A stretch of 64,000 nt of DNA from Candidatus Poribacteria bacterium (GTDB lineage Bacteria; Poribacteria; WGA-4E; PCPOR2b): positions 61,328 through 125,327 of the forward strand of contig JAJDUM010000003.1 in NCBI GenBank assembly GCA_022826645.1. The letters run 5' to 3'. A program made the translations under genes and the position numbers. This document shows, piece after piece, positions 8,578-18,531 of this stretch (positions are counted from its first letter, which is position 1; each line of letters starts with the position of its first letter). The notes beneath the pieces are model-generated. The model saw only the letters and a list, made by a program, of their open reading frames with translations, searched no databases and was not told the origin of the DNA.

Positions 8578-9663
8578 CTACTTAATCCAGCCGCCGCCGA
8601 TGACAGTGTCCTCATCGTAGAACACCGCAGCCTGTCCGGGGGTGACAGCACGGCGTGGTTGATCGAACTTGACTTCAACCTCTGTGTCGGTCAAGGGACT
8701 GATTGTTGCCGGTGCGCCTGCATCCTTATAGCGGATTTTGACTTCGGCTCGAATCGGCTCGGTCAGCTTATCTATGGTGATGAGGTTGACCCGCTCGACC
8801 TGCATCGTATCCGCCAAGAGGTCTTCATTCTTTCCGACGATGATTGTGTTGTCGCGAACCTTTAATTCGGTGACATAGAGCGGCGTTTCGGCGGAGATTC
8901 CTAACCCTCTGCGTTGCCCAACCGTGTAAAACGGAATTCCTTGATGTGTTCCAAGCGTTTGACCTTCTTGGTCAACGATATCGCCCTCTTGAATTTTATC
9001 AGGAATTCGATCCTTGAGGAACCGCTTGTAGTTATCGTCCGCGATGAAGCAGAGTTCTTGGCTTTCCGGCTTCTCCGCTGTCCGCATCTTATACTTCCGC
9101 GCAACCGCTCTCACCTCATTCTTTTCATACCCGCCAAGCGGCATTAACGCTCGGCTCAACTGCGCCTGTGTCAACGAAAATAGGAAATAGGACTGATCTT
9201 TGTGGAGATCAATCCCTTTGCGTAAGAGATAGCGACCTGTCTCCGGATCCTGTTCGATTCTGGCGTAATGCCCCGTCGCCACATAGTCAACTTCCAACTG
9301 TGCTGCGAGCTCAAGTAGTTTTCCAAACTTCAAATCCTGATTACAGATGACGCACGGGCTTGGTGTCCGTCCAGCAACGTATTCGTCAGAGAAGTAATTG
9401 ACGATACTCTCGCGGAAAGGTTCTTCATAATTCACGGCGTAGAACGGAATATCGAGCTGCGTCGCCACCCGCCGCGCGTCCTCGACACCTTCAAGCGAGC
9501 AGCAGTTCGGTTTATCCGACTCGATCTCGATTGTGTCGTGCGTACCGAGTCGCATGGTAATTGCAATCACATCATAGCCGGCTTCGACCATCAATGCCGC
9601 GGTTACTGAACTATCAACACCGCCGCTCATCGCGGCGATCACCTTTGTACCCAATTTAATCAC
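8578..9663 (-). CDS. mnmA: tRNA-specific 2-thiouridylase MnmA
   Basis: AAMSGGVDSSVTAALM, ATGHYARIEQD, DQSYFLFSLTQAQLSRALMPLG, SQELCFIADDNYKRFL. Confidence 0.95.
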   Translation of the reverse strand: MIKLGTKVIAAMSGGVDSSVTAALMVEAGYDVIAITMRLGTHDTIEIESDKPNCCSLEGVEDARRVATQLDIPFYAVNYEEPFRESIVNYFSDEYVAGRTPSPCVICNQDLKFGKLLELAAQLEVDYVATGHYARIEQDPETGRYLLRKGIDLHKDQSYFLFSLTQAQLSRALMPLGGYEKNEVRAVARKYKMRTAEKPESQELCFIADDNYKRFLKDRIPDKIQEGDIVDQEGQTLGTHQGIPFYTVGQRRGLGISAETPLYVTELKVRDNTIIVGKNEDLLADTMQVERVNLITIDKLTEPIRAEVKIRYKDAGAPATISPLTDTEVEVKFDQPRRAVTPGQAAVFYDEDTVIGGGWIK

Positions 9664-9765
9664 CTACATCCACGTTTTTTTGGAATGAAATTCCATTAAG
9701 GATAGCATACGTTCTCATGCGTTGTCAAGATCATCATAATATCCCAAAAGTTTCGATATTTTTGC

Positions 9766-9794
9766 TTGACTACTTTATATTTGTGTGGTATAAT
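9766..9794 (+). promoter_or_regulatory. Sigma70-type promoter
   Basis: TTGACT, exactly 17-nt spacer, TATAAT. Confidence 0.8.
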
Positions 9795-9813
9795 TCACAT
9801 TTAGAAAAACTTA

Positions 9814-9867
9814 ATTTAACGTTCCGTTAAATATAATACTCCCTCATAGGGATAGTGGGAGTATTAT
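9814..9867 (+). promoter_or_regulatory. Double-hairpin 5' leader
   Basis: ATTTAACG-TTC-CGTTAAAT (9814-9832), then ATAATACTCCC-13nt-GGGAGTATTAT (9833-9867), between promoter and start codon. Confidence 0.65.
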
Positions 9868-9894
9868 TTAGATACACAAAGAAAGGAATCCCAA

Positions 9895-10071
9895 TTGAAA
9901 ACTGCATCTCCATCAAAAGTGACGCAGGCAATCCATGTCATCAAGGATCATAGTTGTGAAAAGTGTGGCACGCAAGCGAAGGGCTTCGTCTACCGCAAAG
10001 CGCATCCGATTTACTACTGTCGCAAATGTTTGCGCGATGAGATTGACACGCGTGGACAACTGGTCGCGTGA
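9895..10071 (+). CDS. Small (58 aa) zinc-ribbon protein
   Basis: TTG start preceded by AAAGGAA; MKTASPSKVTQAIHVIKDHSCEKCGTQAKGFVYRKAHPIYYCRKCLRDEIDTRGQLVA with two CxxC pairs; below the apparent 60-aa ORF-track cutoff. Confidence 0.72.
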   Translation: MKTASPSKVTQAIHVIKDHSCEKCGTQAKGFVYRKAHPIYYCRKCLRDEIDTRGQLVA

Positions 10072-10204
10072 CACATGCAAAGCAGGTCCGAGTTTTTAGT
10101 AAAAACTCGGACCCTGTTACACAGTTCCTTAACATGAGCTATAAGAGAAGGTTGGAGAGGCTTTGACAGAGCACCGGAGAGGTTCCCTCTATCAACAGAT
10201 GGCT

Positions 10205-11662
10205 TTATCGGCTGAACCGATCCCGCCAGTGTGGCACAGCCCCCGGCATAATGTAACCTGTCCCGTTTGTGGCTTCAATGATAACACGCTGGAATTGGTC
10301 AGCGTCCACAAACATACCACTGCGAGCAGCCAACGGTCTGACACCCCCAATGATGTTGACTTGTGCACCGGCATGGCGACAGACCTCAACGGACCCTGTA
10401 TATGTATATCCTGTTCCCCGCCCGCTACTGGCGGGCTCATCGGTGATGATAATAAGCACTAACTTCCGATTGTTAGGCGTTTCGAGTTTAGGAACCCCCC
10501 TCATAATTGCGTCTAGCAGATGTTCATTGCCACGCCTCGGTCTCCGAAACAACCTCTTGACCTGATCGGCATTTAACGGCGGTTTCGTTGTCAAAACCGA
10601 GCTCCCGCTCCCCCCCGCTGCCCAGAACCGAATGACTCCAAACCGATAGTCTAGCTCCTCGCTGTCGAAAACCTGGACCAATGCATCCAACCCTGTGCAG
10701 ATTTCATCCACCTTATTGTCCATACTCAAGCTGGAGTCAAAGAGGAACACCAGATCGATGGGTTGCTGTACTGTCTCAGCGATATGTTGAGCAATGCGCT
10801 TGAAAATCCCATCAACCTTGGACATAAAGGGCATAAACAGGTCTGTTAGCACCTGTTCGTCCTTGCGTTGCCTCTCGGGCGCCTCGTACCATCTGGCACC
10901 GCTCAGATAAGCTAATTGTACCTGTATCTCTTCGCTCATTCCGATGACGTGAATCCGAATTTCATCTTCTCTACACCGATCCAGAATTTTCTCAACGAGC
11001 TCACTTTCACGTCCGGTTCCCCAGTCCGTTTTCAACGCATCATTTGTGATGATAACAAAGTGCTTTTCGCCATCCCAAACATGCTTTTCGCCGTCCCAAA
11101 AGTACTCGTCACTATCCTTAGAGTCCCTTTCAGCATTCAAGCGAAACTCCAACTCCGCAAGCCCTGTCATAATCGCGTCAAGCCCGTGTCTAGCAACCAC
11201 GCCCTTAAATCTCATCGGTGATTTGCCAAAGCCCTCTTCAAATATGACGAGCCCTTTCTCTAGCGGTTTGCCCCGTATTTGTGAAGCATCACCTTGAAAC
11301 CAAATGAACGCAGCTCGATAGTCAATCGCTGATTCGTCAAAAACGCTGGTCATCTCAGCGAGCCATCTTTGAATTTTTTCTGGCTCCTTCCCTACCAACC
11401 GCGCGTCAATAACAAACACAAGATCGATCATCTGCTTCGTGCTCTCACGACTCGCACGCCGGGCAATATCCACGAGATTTTTCCCAATTCCATCAATCGC
11501 TGTTTCGCCTGTGCGTTGCATGTCATCAGAGCTAATCATTATTCCTCCGCTTTGAGAGGAGGACGTTGCAATTTCCGCCCTCCCACCGCAACCAATCCAA
11601 GCTGCCGATATCATCAACGCAATTAGCAATTTCCAAAGGGATTGTTTCGTTGATTTCATCAA
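10205..11662 (-). CDS. Lipoprotein with two VWA-like domains
   Basis: Lipobox-like AAWIGCGG; IDLVFVIDARLVG and IDLVFLFDSSLSMDNKVDEI, each starting a VWA-like module. Confidence 0.82.
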   Translation of the reverse strand: MMKSTKQSLWKLLIALMISAAWIGCGGRAEIATSSSQSGGIMISSDDMQRTGETAIDGIGKNLVDIARRASRESTKQMIDLVFVIDARLVGKEPEKIQRWLAEMTSVFDESAIDYRAAFIWFQGDASQIRGKPLEKGLVIFEEGFGKSPMRFKGVVARHGLDAIMTGLAELEFRLNAERDSKDSDEYFWDGEKHVWDGEKHFVIITNDALKTDWGTGRESELVEKILDRCREDEIRIHVIGMSEEIQVQLAYLSGARWYEAPERQRKDEQVLTDLFMPFMSKVDGIFKRIAQHIAETVQQPIDLVFLFDSSLSMDNKVDEICTGLDALVQVFDSEELDYRFGVIRFWAAGGSGSSVLTTKPPLNADQVKRLFRRPRRGNEHLLDAIMRGVPKLETPNNRKLVLIIITDEPASSGRGTGYTYTGSVEVCRHAGAQVNIIGGVRPLAARSGMFVDADQFQRVIIEATNGTGYIMPGAVPHWRDRFSR

Positions 11663-11769
11663 TCTCCTTCCTACATATACGATATAGGTTCACGTAAAAA
11701 GAAATTACAAAGCACGAGGAGCGGCCGAGTTCTTCTAAAAAACTCGGCCGCTCCTGCCGGTTTACGAGC

Positions 11770-12819
11770 CTACTTGAGGATGACCATCCGCCTCGTGGCG
11801 GAATAATCACCTGCCTCGATAGATCGGGATGAAGACACACGGAGTTGGTAGAAATAGATTCCACTTGCTACCGACTCTCCATTGGCATTACGACCGTCCC
11901 AATACGCCGCCTTTGCCCGATCCGCATAATATCCCGCAGGTAGATAGCCCAGATCTAACTCACGCACCAACGCGCCCTTTGTGTCATAGATGGTGATTTG
12001 GACATCGGTAGCGTCGGAAAGGTGATACGGTATCCACGTCTCCGGGTTGAACGGGTTCGGATAGTTAGGCAACAGGATAGTCGCTTTGGGGGTCAACGCG
12101 GCGAGCAGCTGTTCAAGGAAGCGGAGACCCCGTTGCAAGCGTAGGTCGGTAAGGCTTAAACGCTGCGCTTGGGTCAGCCAATTTTGGACATCGCCAGCGG
12201 TAAGCATTGACAGTGCTTGGGGATGCGCCGCAGGTGCTGCTCCTGTATTACCAAGCGCGCCGGCAACCGTGACAAGATCAAGGATATTCACCACACCATC
12301 GCCGTTGACATCCGCACCAATTTGCCCGGTGTGTCCAAGCGCGCCAGCAACCGCAACAAGGTCAAGGATATTCACCACGCCATCGCCGTTGACATCCGCA
12401 TTCACTATGATGGGAAGGAACGGTGCTATATCCCAGAGTAGTATCGTGCCGTCACTACTCCCACTTGCCAGTGTGCCTCCATCAGGACTGAACGATACGC
12501 TTTGGATGCTACCTGTATGCTCTATGAGCAGAGCCCCTTCGGCACCGGTGTGGGTATCATACAGCCAAATACCGAGACTACCCCCAACAGCAAGCAGGGT
12601 GCCGTCCGGCGAATACTGTATGTCAGATACACTCCCTTTACCGATACGGGCTTTGGCACCGTCAGGCAGGGACCATTGTGCGGAATCTTGGGCGAAGGTA
12701 TGGACTGAAAAGAGGGTAAAAAGCATAAGTAACGTCACGATAGTTTTCATGGAAAACGCTCCTTTTTTGAAATGGGTTGAAGCATCTTGCCGTTTTGCTG
12801 TCCCCAATTCGGCAAGCAC
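11770..12819 (-). CDS. Secreted protein: WD40 repeats, two dockerin-like repeats, FlgD-like C-terminal domain
   Basis: VSFSPDGGTLASGSSDGTILLWD; two near-identical DVNGDGVVNILDLVxVAGALG repeats; YPNPFNPETWIPYHLSDATDVQITIYDTKGALVREL...WDGRNANGESVASGIYFYQL. Confidence 0.88.
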   Translation of the reverse strand: MLAELGTAKRQDASTHFKKGAFSMKTIVTLLMLFTLFSVHTFAQDSAQWSLPDGAKARIGKGSVSDIQYSPDGTLLAVGGSLGIWLYDTHTGAEGALLIEHTGSIQSVSFSPDGGTLASGSSDGTILLWDIAPFLPIIVNADVNGDGVVNILDLVAVAGALGHTGQIGADVNGDGVVNILDLVTVAGALGNTGAAPAAHPQALSMLTAGDVQNWLTQAQRLSLTDLRLQRGLRFLEQLLAALTPKATILLPNYPNPFNPETWIPYHLSDATDVQITIYDTKGALVRELDLGYLPAGYYADRAKAAYWDGRNANGESVASGIYFYQLRVSSSRSIEAGDYSATRRMVILK

Positions 12820-13506
12820 TATGGGTTCAATGTAACATCAGGCCGAAGCCCTACCAGACGAAATTGGCTCATGTCAAAAGAACGTGCAAAACACACACTA
12901 ACAGGAACCGAGTTTTTTCGGAAAAACTTGGTTCCTGTTGCACGATTTCCTAACATGAAACCACAAAATTTACATAGAGTATTGACTGTTAGCAATTCCC
13001 ATGCCACAGCCATCTCGAACCGTACACCGTATTGTGGCAACATCAACTGTTTCGCTAAACCCTTTCGCGAGTAAACCTTGCACCTGTTTTTGATACGCGC
13101 TATGATTTCAAAGGGAACCCCGTGATCGCAATAGATTGTTGAAACTGTGCCACACCGTTGTTACAAAAATGATATACCGCTAGGGCGTGTTGACATTTTG
13201 AAGCTGCTCATTCGGCAAACGCTGTAATCATCAGGCAATCTGCCAAATGTAACGCAAACTGTTAGTTTGCAGGCTCGGATCACAATCTAACAGATCGTGG
13301 TACAAAAGTCCGAAATGGTCTCTGACGTGCGAACAAAGGGTTGGGAGCCCCAATCCCTACGCAGGATTATGCGTTTGTGCTCCCTCTTGATGGTCTAATT
13401 GCTGTGTTGAGGGGTGTGGTGTTAATCTATAAATCCTGAGTGTCCTGATAATGTATCAATGATTTTCACATTTTACTCATTAGGTTGCACGCCTGCTTAA
13501 CATGAA

Positions 13507-13537
13507 TAAAAAAAGAGCGTACCAATCAGTACGCCCT
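13507..13537 (-). terminator. Rho-independent terminator of the Rieske gene
   Basis: Minus strand GGGCGTAC-TGATTG-GTACGCTC followed by TTTTTTT. Confidence 0.8.
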
Positions 13538-13569
13538 TTTCTGGTTGTTCGTTAGATTCGTTAGACTCG

Positions 13570-15417
13570 CTAATTATCATCTTCGCGTTCGCTGAGCAAC
13601 TCGCCCCGTGCCAAGCGTTCCGCATTCTCGGTTGACCAGAGGATATTCTTCATCAACTTCTGTGCGGTGATGTAACGGGTCGCTGCGAGGAGATGCATCC
13701 GCTTTTCCTCAGTGTCGTTAGTGAGTGTATAGTGCCGAAACGCAACTTCAAGCACCTGGAACATGTGAAGTTCTGCATCCTCACGGAGCAGAATGTGAGC
13801 CAACGCACGCTTGAGCGCGTCAATGTCGTGTCCTTCCTCCAGATATTGGTTCACAAGGATTTCTGCTTCGTAAACCTTCTGGAAGTCGGCAAATTCCTGA
13901 AAACGATCCAACATCGCATCAACGGAATCGAAGGTTTCATCAAGCCGCTGACCGGGACGAGGGATACGCGCCGCCGGCATATTCAACCAGCGCAGGTAGT
14001 TCAGGAACACGGTGCCGTGGAAGATTCCACGCAGAAGCTCTGCACTCGGCGCGTACTGGAACGTGCAGTAGAGTGCGTGTGCGTAGGAGTAGATGTTTGC
14101 CACATCGTGCCAGTCCCCCTCATTCTTGAGATGGAAGCGCGCGGTCCGAATCGCTGAGGCGTAGGTCATGGCTCGGCAGATGTCAGTAGGCTTCACGCCG
14201 GCGCGGAGTTTCTCCTCAATCTCTGCAACAATGGGCCCAAAATCGTCGCCAAGCATCGTCCGGGTGAACTCCGAAATATCGAGTTCTGCCTCGTTTGCTT
14301 GGTTCTCCTGCCAAATTTCGTCCAAGCGGGCAAAGATCGGCTCCAACACTGGCACACTATCCGCCCATCGAGACGTTTCCTCATGCCGTGTCCGGCTAAC
14401 CAGATCGACCACGATCGGACGCAAAATCTCGTGTGCGCCATCCCATTCGACGTAATCCAGCGCCTCAAACATCTTGTTTGCAAAGTCGAGGGCGTGACCG
14501 TCGCCGGTGAAATAGAAGTCAGTCGCAGCAGTGAACACAAAATCCGCCATGACCGATTTACCGTATCCACGGTCATTGAGTGTGAGCAGGATGCGTTCCG
14601 CAGCACCCGAATCTCGTTTGTCGATAAAGTAACGGAACCACCGCTTCAGGGTTGTCAGGTCGTGTTCCTCTGTCATACGAGGAAACGGTGCACGATATGG
14701 ACGTGAACTTCCCGTTGTTCGACGGCTGATCTGCACAAGTCCATGTACGAGAAATAGGTTGTGATCTTTTGGGGCAACTTCGTCCCATAGACTGGCTGCA
14801 AGCGTAAGAATCGCTACGCCGGACGACCAGCCCTCGCTGCTCTTATGGGCACCGTAGTGGAGCCCTTGTTGAATAATCTCTTGCGGTGTTGCCTCCGCGT
14901 CGGTGAGTGCTGTAACCGCTTTCGCAATAAAGAAGGAACTCCGATCCTTGAGTCCTCGTTCAAGGGCGCGCTTGCCGCGGTCGATGACTCGGCGTTTCGC
15001 TGCGGCTCGCTCTCCGCGGGCAAGCCCGACGTACAGATACCCGTCATCGCGTACTATAACAGGAAATGACTTCAGATCATCTCCAAATTCAAGAAAGCAA
15101 CCGCCCGATTTGAGGTCGAATTCCCAGTGGTGCCAGTGGCAAATCAGGACACCGTCTCGGACGCTGCCTTCGGACATCGGGTAGCCCATGTGGGGACAAC
15201 GGTTGTCTACTGCATAGAATTTATCCTGATACTTAAAGGCGGCAAGGTGGGTCCCATCTACATGGAAAGGTTTCCCTTCGCCATCCTCGAAGGAATCGGC
15301 GGGGCAGAGCTGGTGATAGACCAGATCGGTTTCATCCGTAACATCTGCGGTTGGGAGATCTTCAAAGTTGATTGAACCAGCCGGTGTTTCTTGAGAGGAT
15401 CGAGGTGAAATACTCAT
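13570..15417 (-). CDS. Rieske [2Fe-2S] protein with large C-terminal helical domain
   Basis: Rieske boxes CPHMGYPMSEG and CHWHHWEFDLKSG; about 500 further residues of unrecognised, mostly helical sequence. Confidence 0.88.
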   Translation of the reverse strand: MSISPRSSQETPAGSINFEDLPTADVTDETDLVYHQLCPADSFEDGEGKPFHVDGTHLAAFKYQDKFYAVDNRCPHMGYPMSEGSVRDGVLICHWHHWEFDLKSGGCFLEFGDDLKSFPVIVRDDGYLYVGLARGERAAAKRRVIDRGKRALERGLKDRSSFFIAKAVTALTDAEATPQEIIQQGLHYGAHKSSEGWSSGVAILTLAASLWDEVAPKDHNLFLVHGLVQISRRTTGSSRPYRAPFPRMTEEHDLTTLKRWFRYFIDKRDSGAAERILLTLNDRGYGKSVMADFVFTAATDFYFTGDGHALDFANKMFEALDYVEWDGAHEILRPIVVDLVSRTRHEETSRWADSVPVLEPIFARLDEIWQENQANEAELDISEFTRTMLGDDFGPIVAEIEEKLRAGVKPTDICRAMTYASAIRTARFHLKNEGDWHDVANIYSYAHALYCTFQYAPSAELLRGIFHGTVFLNYLRWLNMPAARIPRPGQRLDETFDSVDAMLDRFQEFADFQKVYEAEILVNQYLEEGHDIDALKRALAHILLREDAELHMFQVLEVAFRHYTLTNDTEEKRMHLLAATRYITAQKLMKNILWSTENAERLARGELLSEREDDN

Positions 15418-15762
15418 GATGTAAACCTCCTTGTTACGTGAACCGTAAGACGTGATAGATTACCGCCACTTTTTCATTTAATCTGATTCGTTCATAGTGT
15501 AGCGGGTTTCGTAGATATTGTCAACACAATTAGAGAATGTCTTGGGGAAGCAGTGTCGAGATATGAATCTCGACCTACGGATTCTTGCCTTGCCGTGATT
15601 TCAGATAACCGCAGCGGCTTCTAACCCCTCATTACCAACAGCGGGACAAGTCCGAGAGGATCCCGGGATCGGGGCTGCCCCGCCTATAGGTCGAAAAAAC
15701 GTGTGACTATAGGCAGTGGAGCATAAACCAACACACAAAACCAAATCCCCCTAAGAATTACA

Positions 15763-16025
15763 TTCTATAGGACTTACGCAGTTGAACGCTCAAAACCTTG
15801 TAGTTCGGCGATTCATCGCCGCCCCGATAAATCCCCGATGAACTGGAACAAGCGGGATTCAAAGCAACTGGACACCGTTACCAACCCTAGTCTCCCCGAT
15901 GGAATCGGGACAGGCGGAACGGACGCCCGATGAATCGGGCAACTACAGCAGAGACTCCATAAGGAGCCCGTAGTGAACAACGATCATTGTTCACTACTGA
16001 AATTCGTAAGTCCTAATTCTATTTA
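15763..16025. repeat. MITE-like element with terminal inverted repeats
   Basis: Left end TTCTATAGGACTTACGCA; right end reverse complement AGAATTAGGACTTACGAA; internal perfect hairpin TAGTGAACAA-CGATCA-TTGTTCACTA; no ORF. Confidence 0.5.
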
Positions 16026-16189
16026 GACGTGCTGAGGATAGGAAGTTTACATCTCGCCAACATTAGTTTGAAGATATCCAAGATCTGGAAAAAGAATTGC
16101 CCGTTCCCACCGACTGATGTTACAATACCTTGTGTGTATTGTGCTTCATTTACCATATTCCGCACATCATCACGAGTAGATATATTTCG

Positions 16190-16930
16190 ATGTCAGCCCA
16201 GCAAGAGATTATAATCCAACCGCTAAATTACCCACTGATCTATGTCCCTGAAGGAGCATTCATTATGGGAACGCTCCCAACGGGATTACGAAAAACTGAT
16301 CATGAGGAACCGCAGCGTACGGTGACGCTCAACGCCTACTATATTGGCAAGTACCCTGTGACTAACGCCCAATATACACAGTTCATGGAAGACACGGGTT
16401 ATTATCCGCCGCGTTTCCATACCGATCCGCGCTTCAATGCGCCGGACGGCCCTGTGGTTGGGGTCAGTTGGTACGACGCGCGGGAATTTCTGCGCTATCT
16501 CAACGGATTGACAGGCGAAGCGTATCGTCTGCCGACCGAAGCGGAATGGGAGAAAGCAGCACGAGGCACCGATGGACGAGAGTATCCGTGGGGAAATGAA
16601 TGGGACCCATCGAAAACGAATTCGTCGGAAAGTGCTCTCAAACAAACAACACCCGTTGACAACTATCCGGAAGGCGTCAGTCCCTATGGCTGCTACGATA
16701 TGGGCGGTAATGTCTACGAGTGGTGCATGGATTGGTTTCACCCGGAGACTTATAAATACGCACCGGCGCAGAATCCCTTCGGTCCAGCCGAGGGCAGGCG
16801 CAGGACCATCCGGGGCGGGTCATGGGTACCGCGGGGTCAATTCGCGGCGCGATGCGCAAATCGTGCCGCGTATGAACCGATAGAAATGGTGCATAATGTT
16901 GGGATTCGGATTGCGGAATCAGCTTCATAG
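16190..16930 (+). CDS. Formylglycine-generating-enzyme (SUMF1) domain protein
   Basis: VPEGAFIMGT...PVTNAQYTQFMEDTGY...PVVGVSWYDAREFLRYLNG...YRLPTEAEWEKAARG...GNVYEWCMDW...RRTIRGGSW; start set to MSAQQE. Confidence 0.93.
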   Translation: MSAQQEIIIQPLNYPLIYVPEGAFIMGTLPTGLRKTDHEEPQRTVTLNAYYIGKYPVTNAQYTQFMEDTGYYPPRFHTDPRFNAPDGPVVGVSWYDAREFLRYLNGLTGEAYRLPTEAEWEKAARGTDGREYPWGNEWDPSKTNSSESALKQTTPVDNYPEGVSPYGCYDMGGNVYEWCMDWFHPETYKYAPAQNPFGPAEGRRRTIRGGSWVPRGQFAARCANRAAYEPIEMVHNVGIRIAESAS

Positions 16931-16960
16931 ACTAACTGATTCACAAGAGTAGGTGACCCC

Positions 16961-18517
16961 ATGTTACATCGCAGAAGTTCCCGTCCAGCCTTAATCTACT
17001 CGCTTATCATTCACCTCATCGTTGCAGTCATCATGATGCAATTACAGATCGAGCAGCGTCAACTACCCTTTTTTGATGATACCGTTCAGGTCAATATCAC
17101 CCATTTTGAACGTCCGGTAGTTGTCCCGCCCAAGCCGGTTGAGTCGCCGCCCCCCGAACCTGTGGAGGTTGTTCAGGAGGTTTCTCCTCCTACGCCCAAG
17201 CCGAAACCTGCCTCCACGGCTGATTGGCTGTCCATTGATTCCCTCAAGACCAATCAGCGCGAAGCAATTGGGTCAAAAGTTGATGCATCTCCCCCGTCGG
17301 ATAGGGTTGAATCTGTTTCTCAGCCAGAATTATCCTCAAAAGCGCGCCCAGATTCCAGAGCGGTTCCCGTGACAGCGGTAGATGTATCAAGAGAAGCGTC
17401 CGAAAGCGGCGCACCTCTGGCAGCCGATCAGGATATCAAAATAAATGACGGGGACAGCAATCTATCAGAGAGTTCTCCTGAAATCGGTGTAGCAACCTTA
17501 CGCGTTGGACGAAAACGCGGCGAAACACTTGACGGAATGCCTATCGGAAATTCGGGCGGAGGTATTCCTTCGGGGACCTCTACGGGTGACAATTACGTCC
17601 AGATGATGACTGAACTGGCTCGAGACCTGACAGATGCGGCGATCGTTACCGAAGTCGATCTGGTTTTTGTTATCGACAAGACAGGGAGCATGGAAGACAA
17701 CGTCCGTGGTATCCGCGCTTACATCGATCTCTTGTTTGAGCATTTCACACGTTCAGGACATGATGCAGCTTTTGGCTTGGTCACCTTCGCGGACACCACA
17801 GAAAGCAAACCGAAGGTGCGGGGGGTTACGACGAATCACAGCAAATTTAAGAACTGGCTTTATAAGATTAAGTTTGAGGGCGGTGGTGACCTCGCTGAGT
17901 CTGGACTGGATGCGTTGATGGCCGCACTAAACAGGTCTAAATTTCGAGACAACACTCAACGATTTTTCGTTCTTGTGAGCGATGGTGCCTTCCACGATGC
18001 GGATTACGACGGCAGATCGGAGTATAGCCAGGATGGGGTTATCGAAACACTACAGCAACAAGGGGTTCGTGTTGATGTGATTGGACTGAATTTCCTGCCC
18101 ATCAAGCAACTCGCTTGGGCAACAGGCGGTGTGTGGCGGCAGATCCCCGGCAGAGGCTATATGGAACATATCCCGCGAACACTGACAGCCAAAATGCTTT
18201 CTGAGCTTGGAGTCCTTGGTTTCGACGGAGACGAATTAGATGCGGATGAGGTTGTCGTCTACCTCCGTCGTGATCCGCGTCCAAGGTGGCTGGAGGTCAC
18301 GTGGAAAGTGCTCAACCCGTTGGGTGAACGATGTTATGGACCCTTTTCACAACGTCTTGACATCCCAAACGACGGGTCAGAGGTGCTGCGGTTCACCCCG
18401 AGTATTGATGTCAATCAGTTTCGATCTGCAAAGGGCACGTACACTGTTATTTACCATATCGAAAACAACCTTGGGCATCGGAGCATTTTGCGCCGTACCC
18501 TTGACTATGGAGGCTGA
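16961..18517 (+). CDS. TonB-like N-terminus fused to VWA domain
   Basis: N-terminal TM, Pro-rich PPKPVESPPPEPVEVVQEVSPPTPKPKP, then VDLVFVIDKTGSMEDNV VWA MIDAS-type motif. Confidence 0.85.
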   Translation: MLHRRSSRPALIYSLIIHLIVAVIMMQLQIEQRQLPFFDDTVQVNITHFERPVVVPPKPVESPPPEPVEVVQEVSPPTPKPKPASTADWLSIDSLKTNQREAIGSKVDASPPSDRVESVSQPELSSKARPDSRAVPVTAVDVSREASESGAPLAADQDIKINDGDSNLSESSPEIGVATLRVGRKRGETLDGMPIGNSGGGIPSGTSTGDNYVQMMTELARDLTDAAIVTEVDLVFVIDKTGSMEDNVRGIRAYIDLLFEHFTRSGHDAAFGLVTFADTTESKPKVRGVTTNHSKFKNWLYKIKFEGGGDLAESGLDALMAALNRSKFRDNTQRFFVLVSDGAFHDADYDGRSEYSQDGVIETLQQQGVRVDVIGLNFLPIKQLAWATGGVWRQIPGRGYMEHIPRTLTAKMLSELGVLGFDGDELDADEVVVYLRRDPRPRWLEVTWKVLNPLGERCYGPFSQRLDIPNDGSEVLRFTPSIDVNQFRSAKGTYTVIYHIENNLGHRSILRRTLDYGG

Positions 18518-18531
18518 GAAGTTATAATCAG

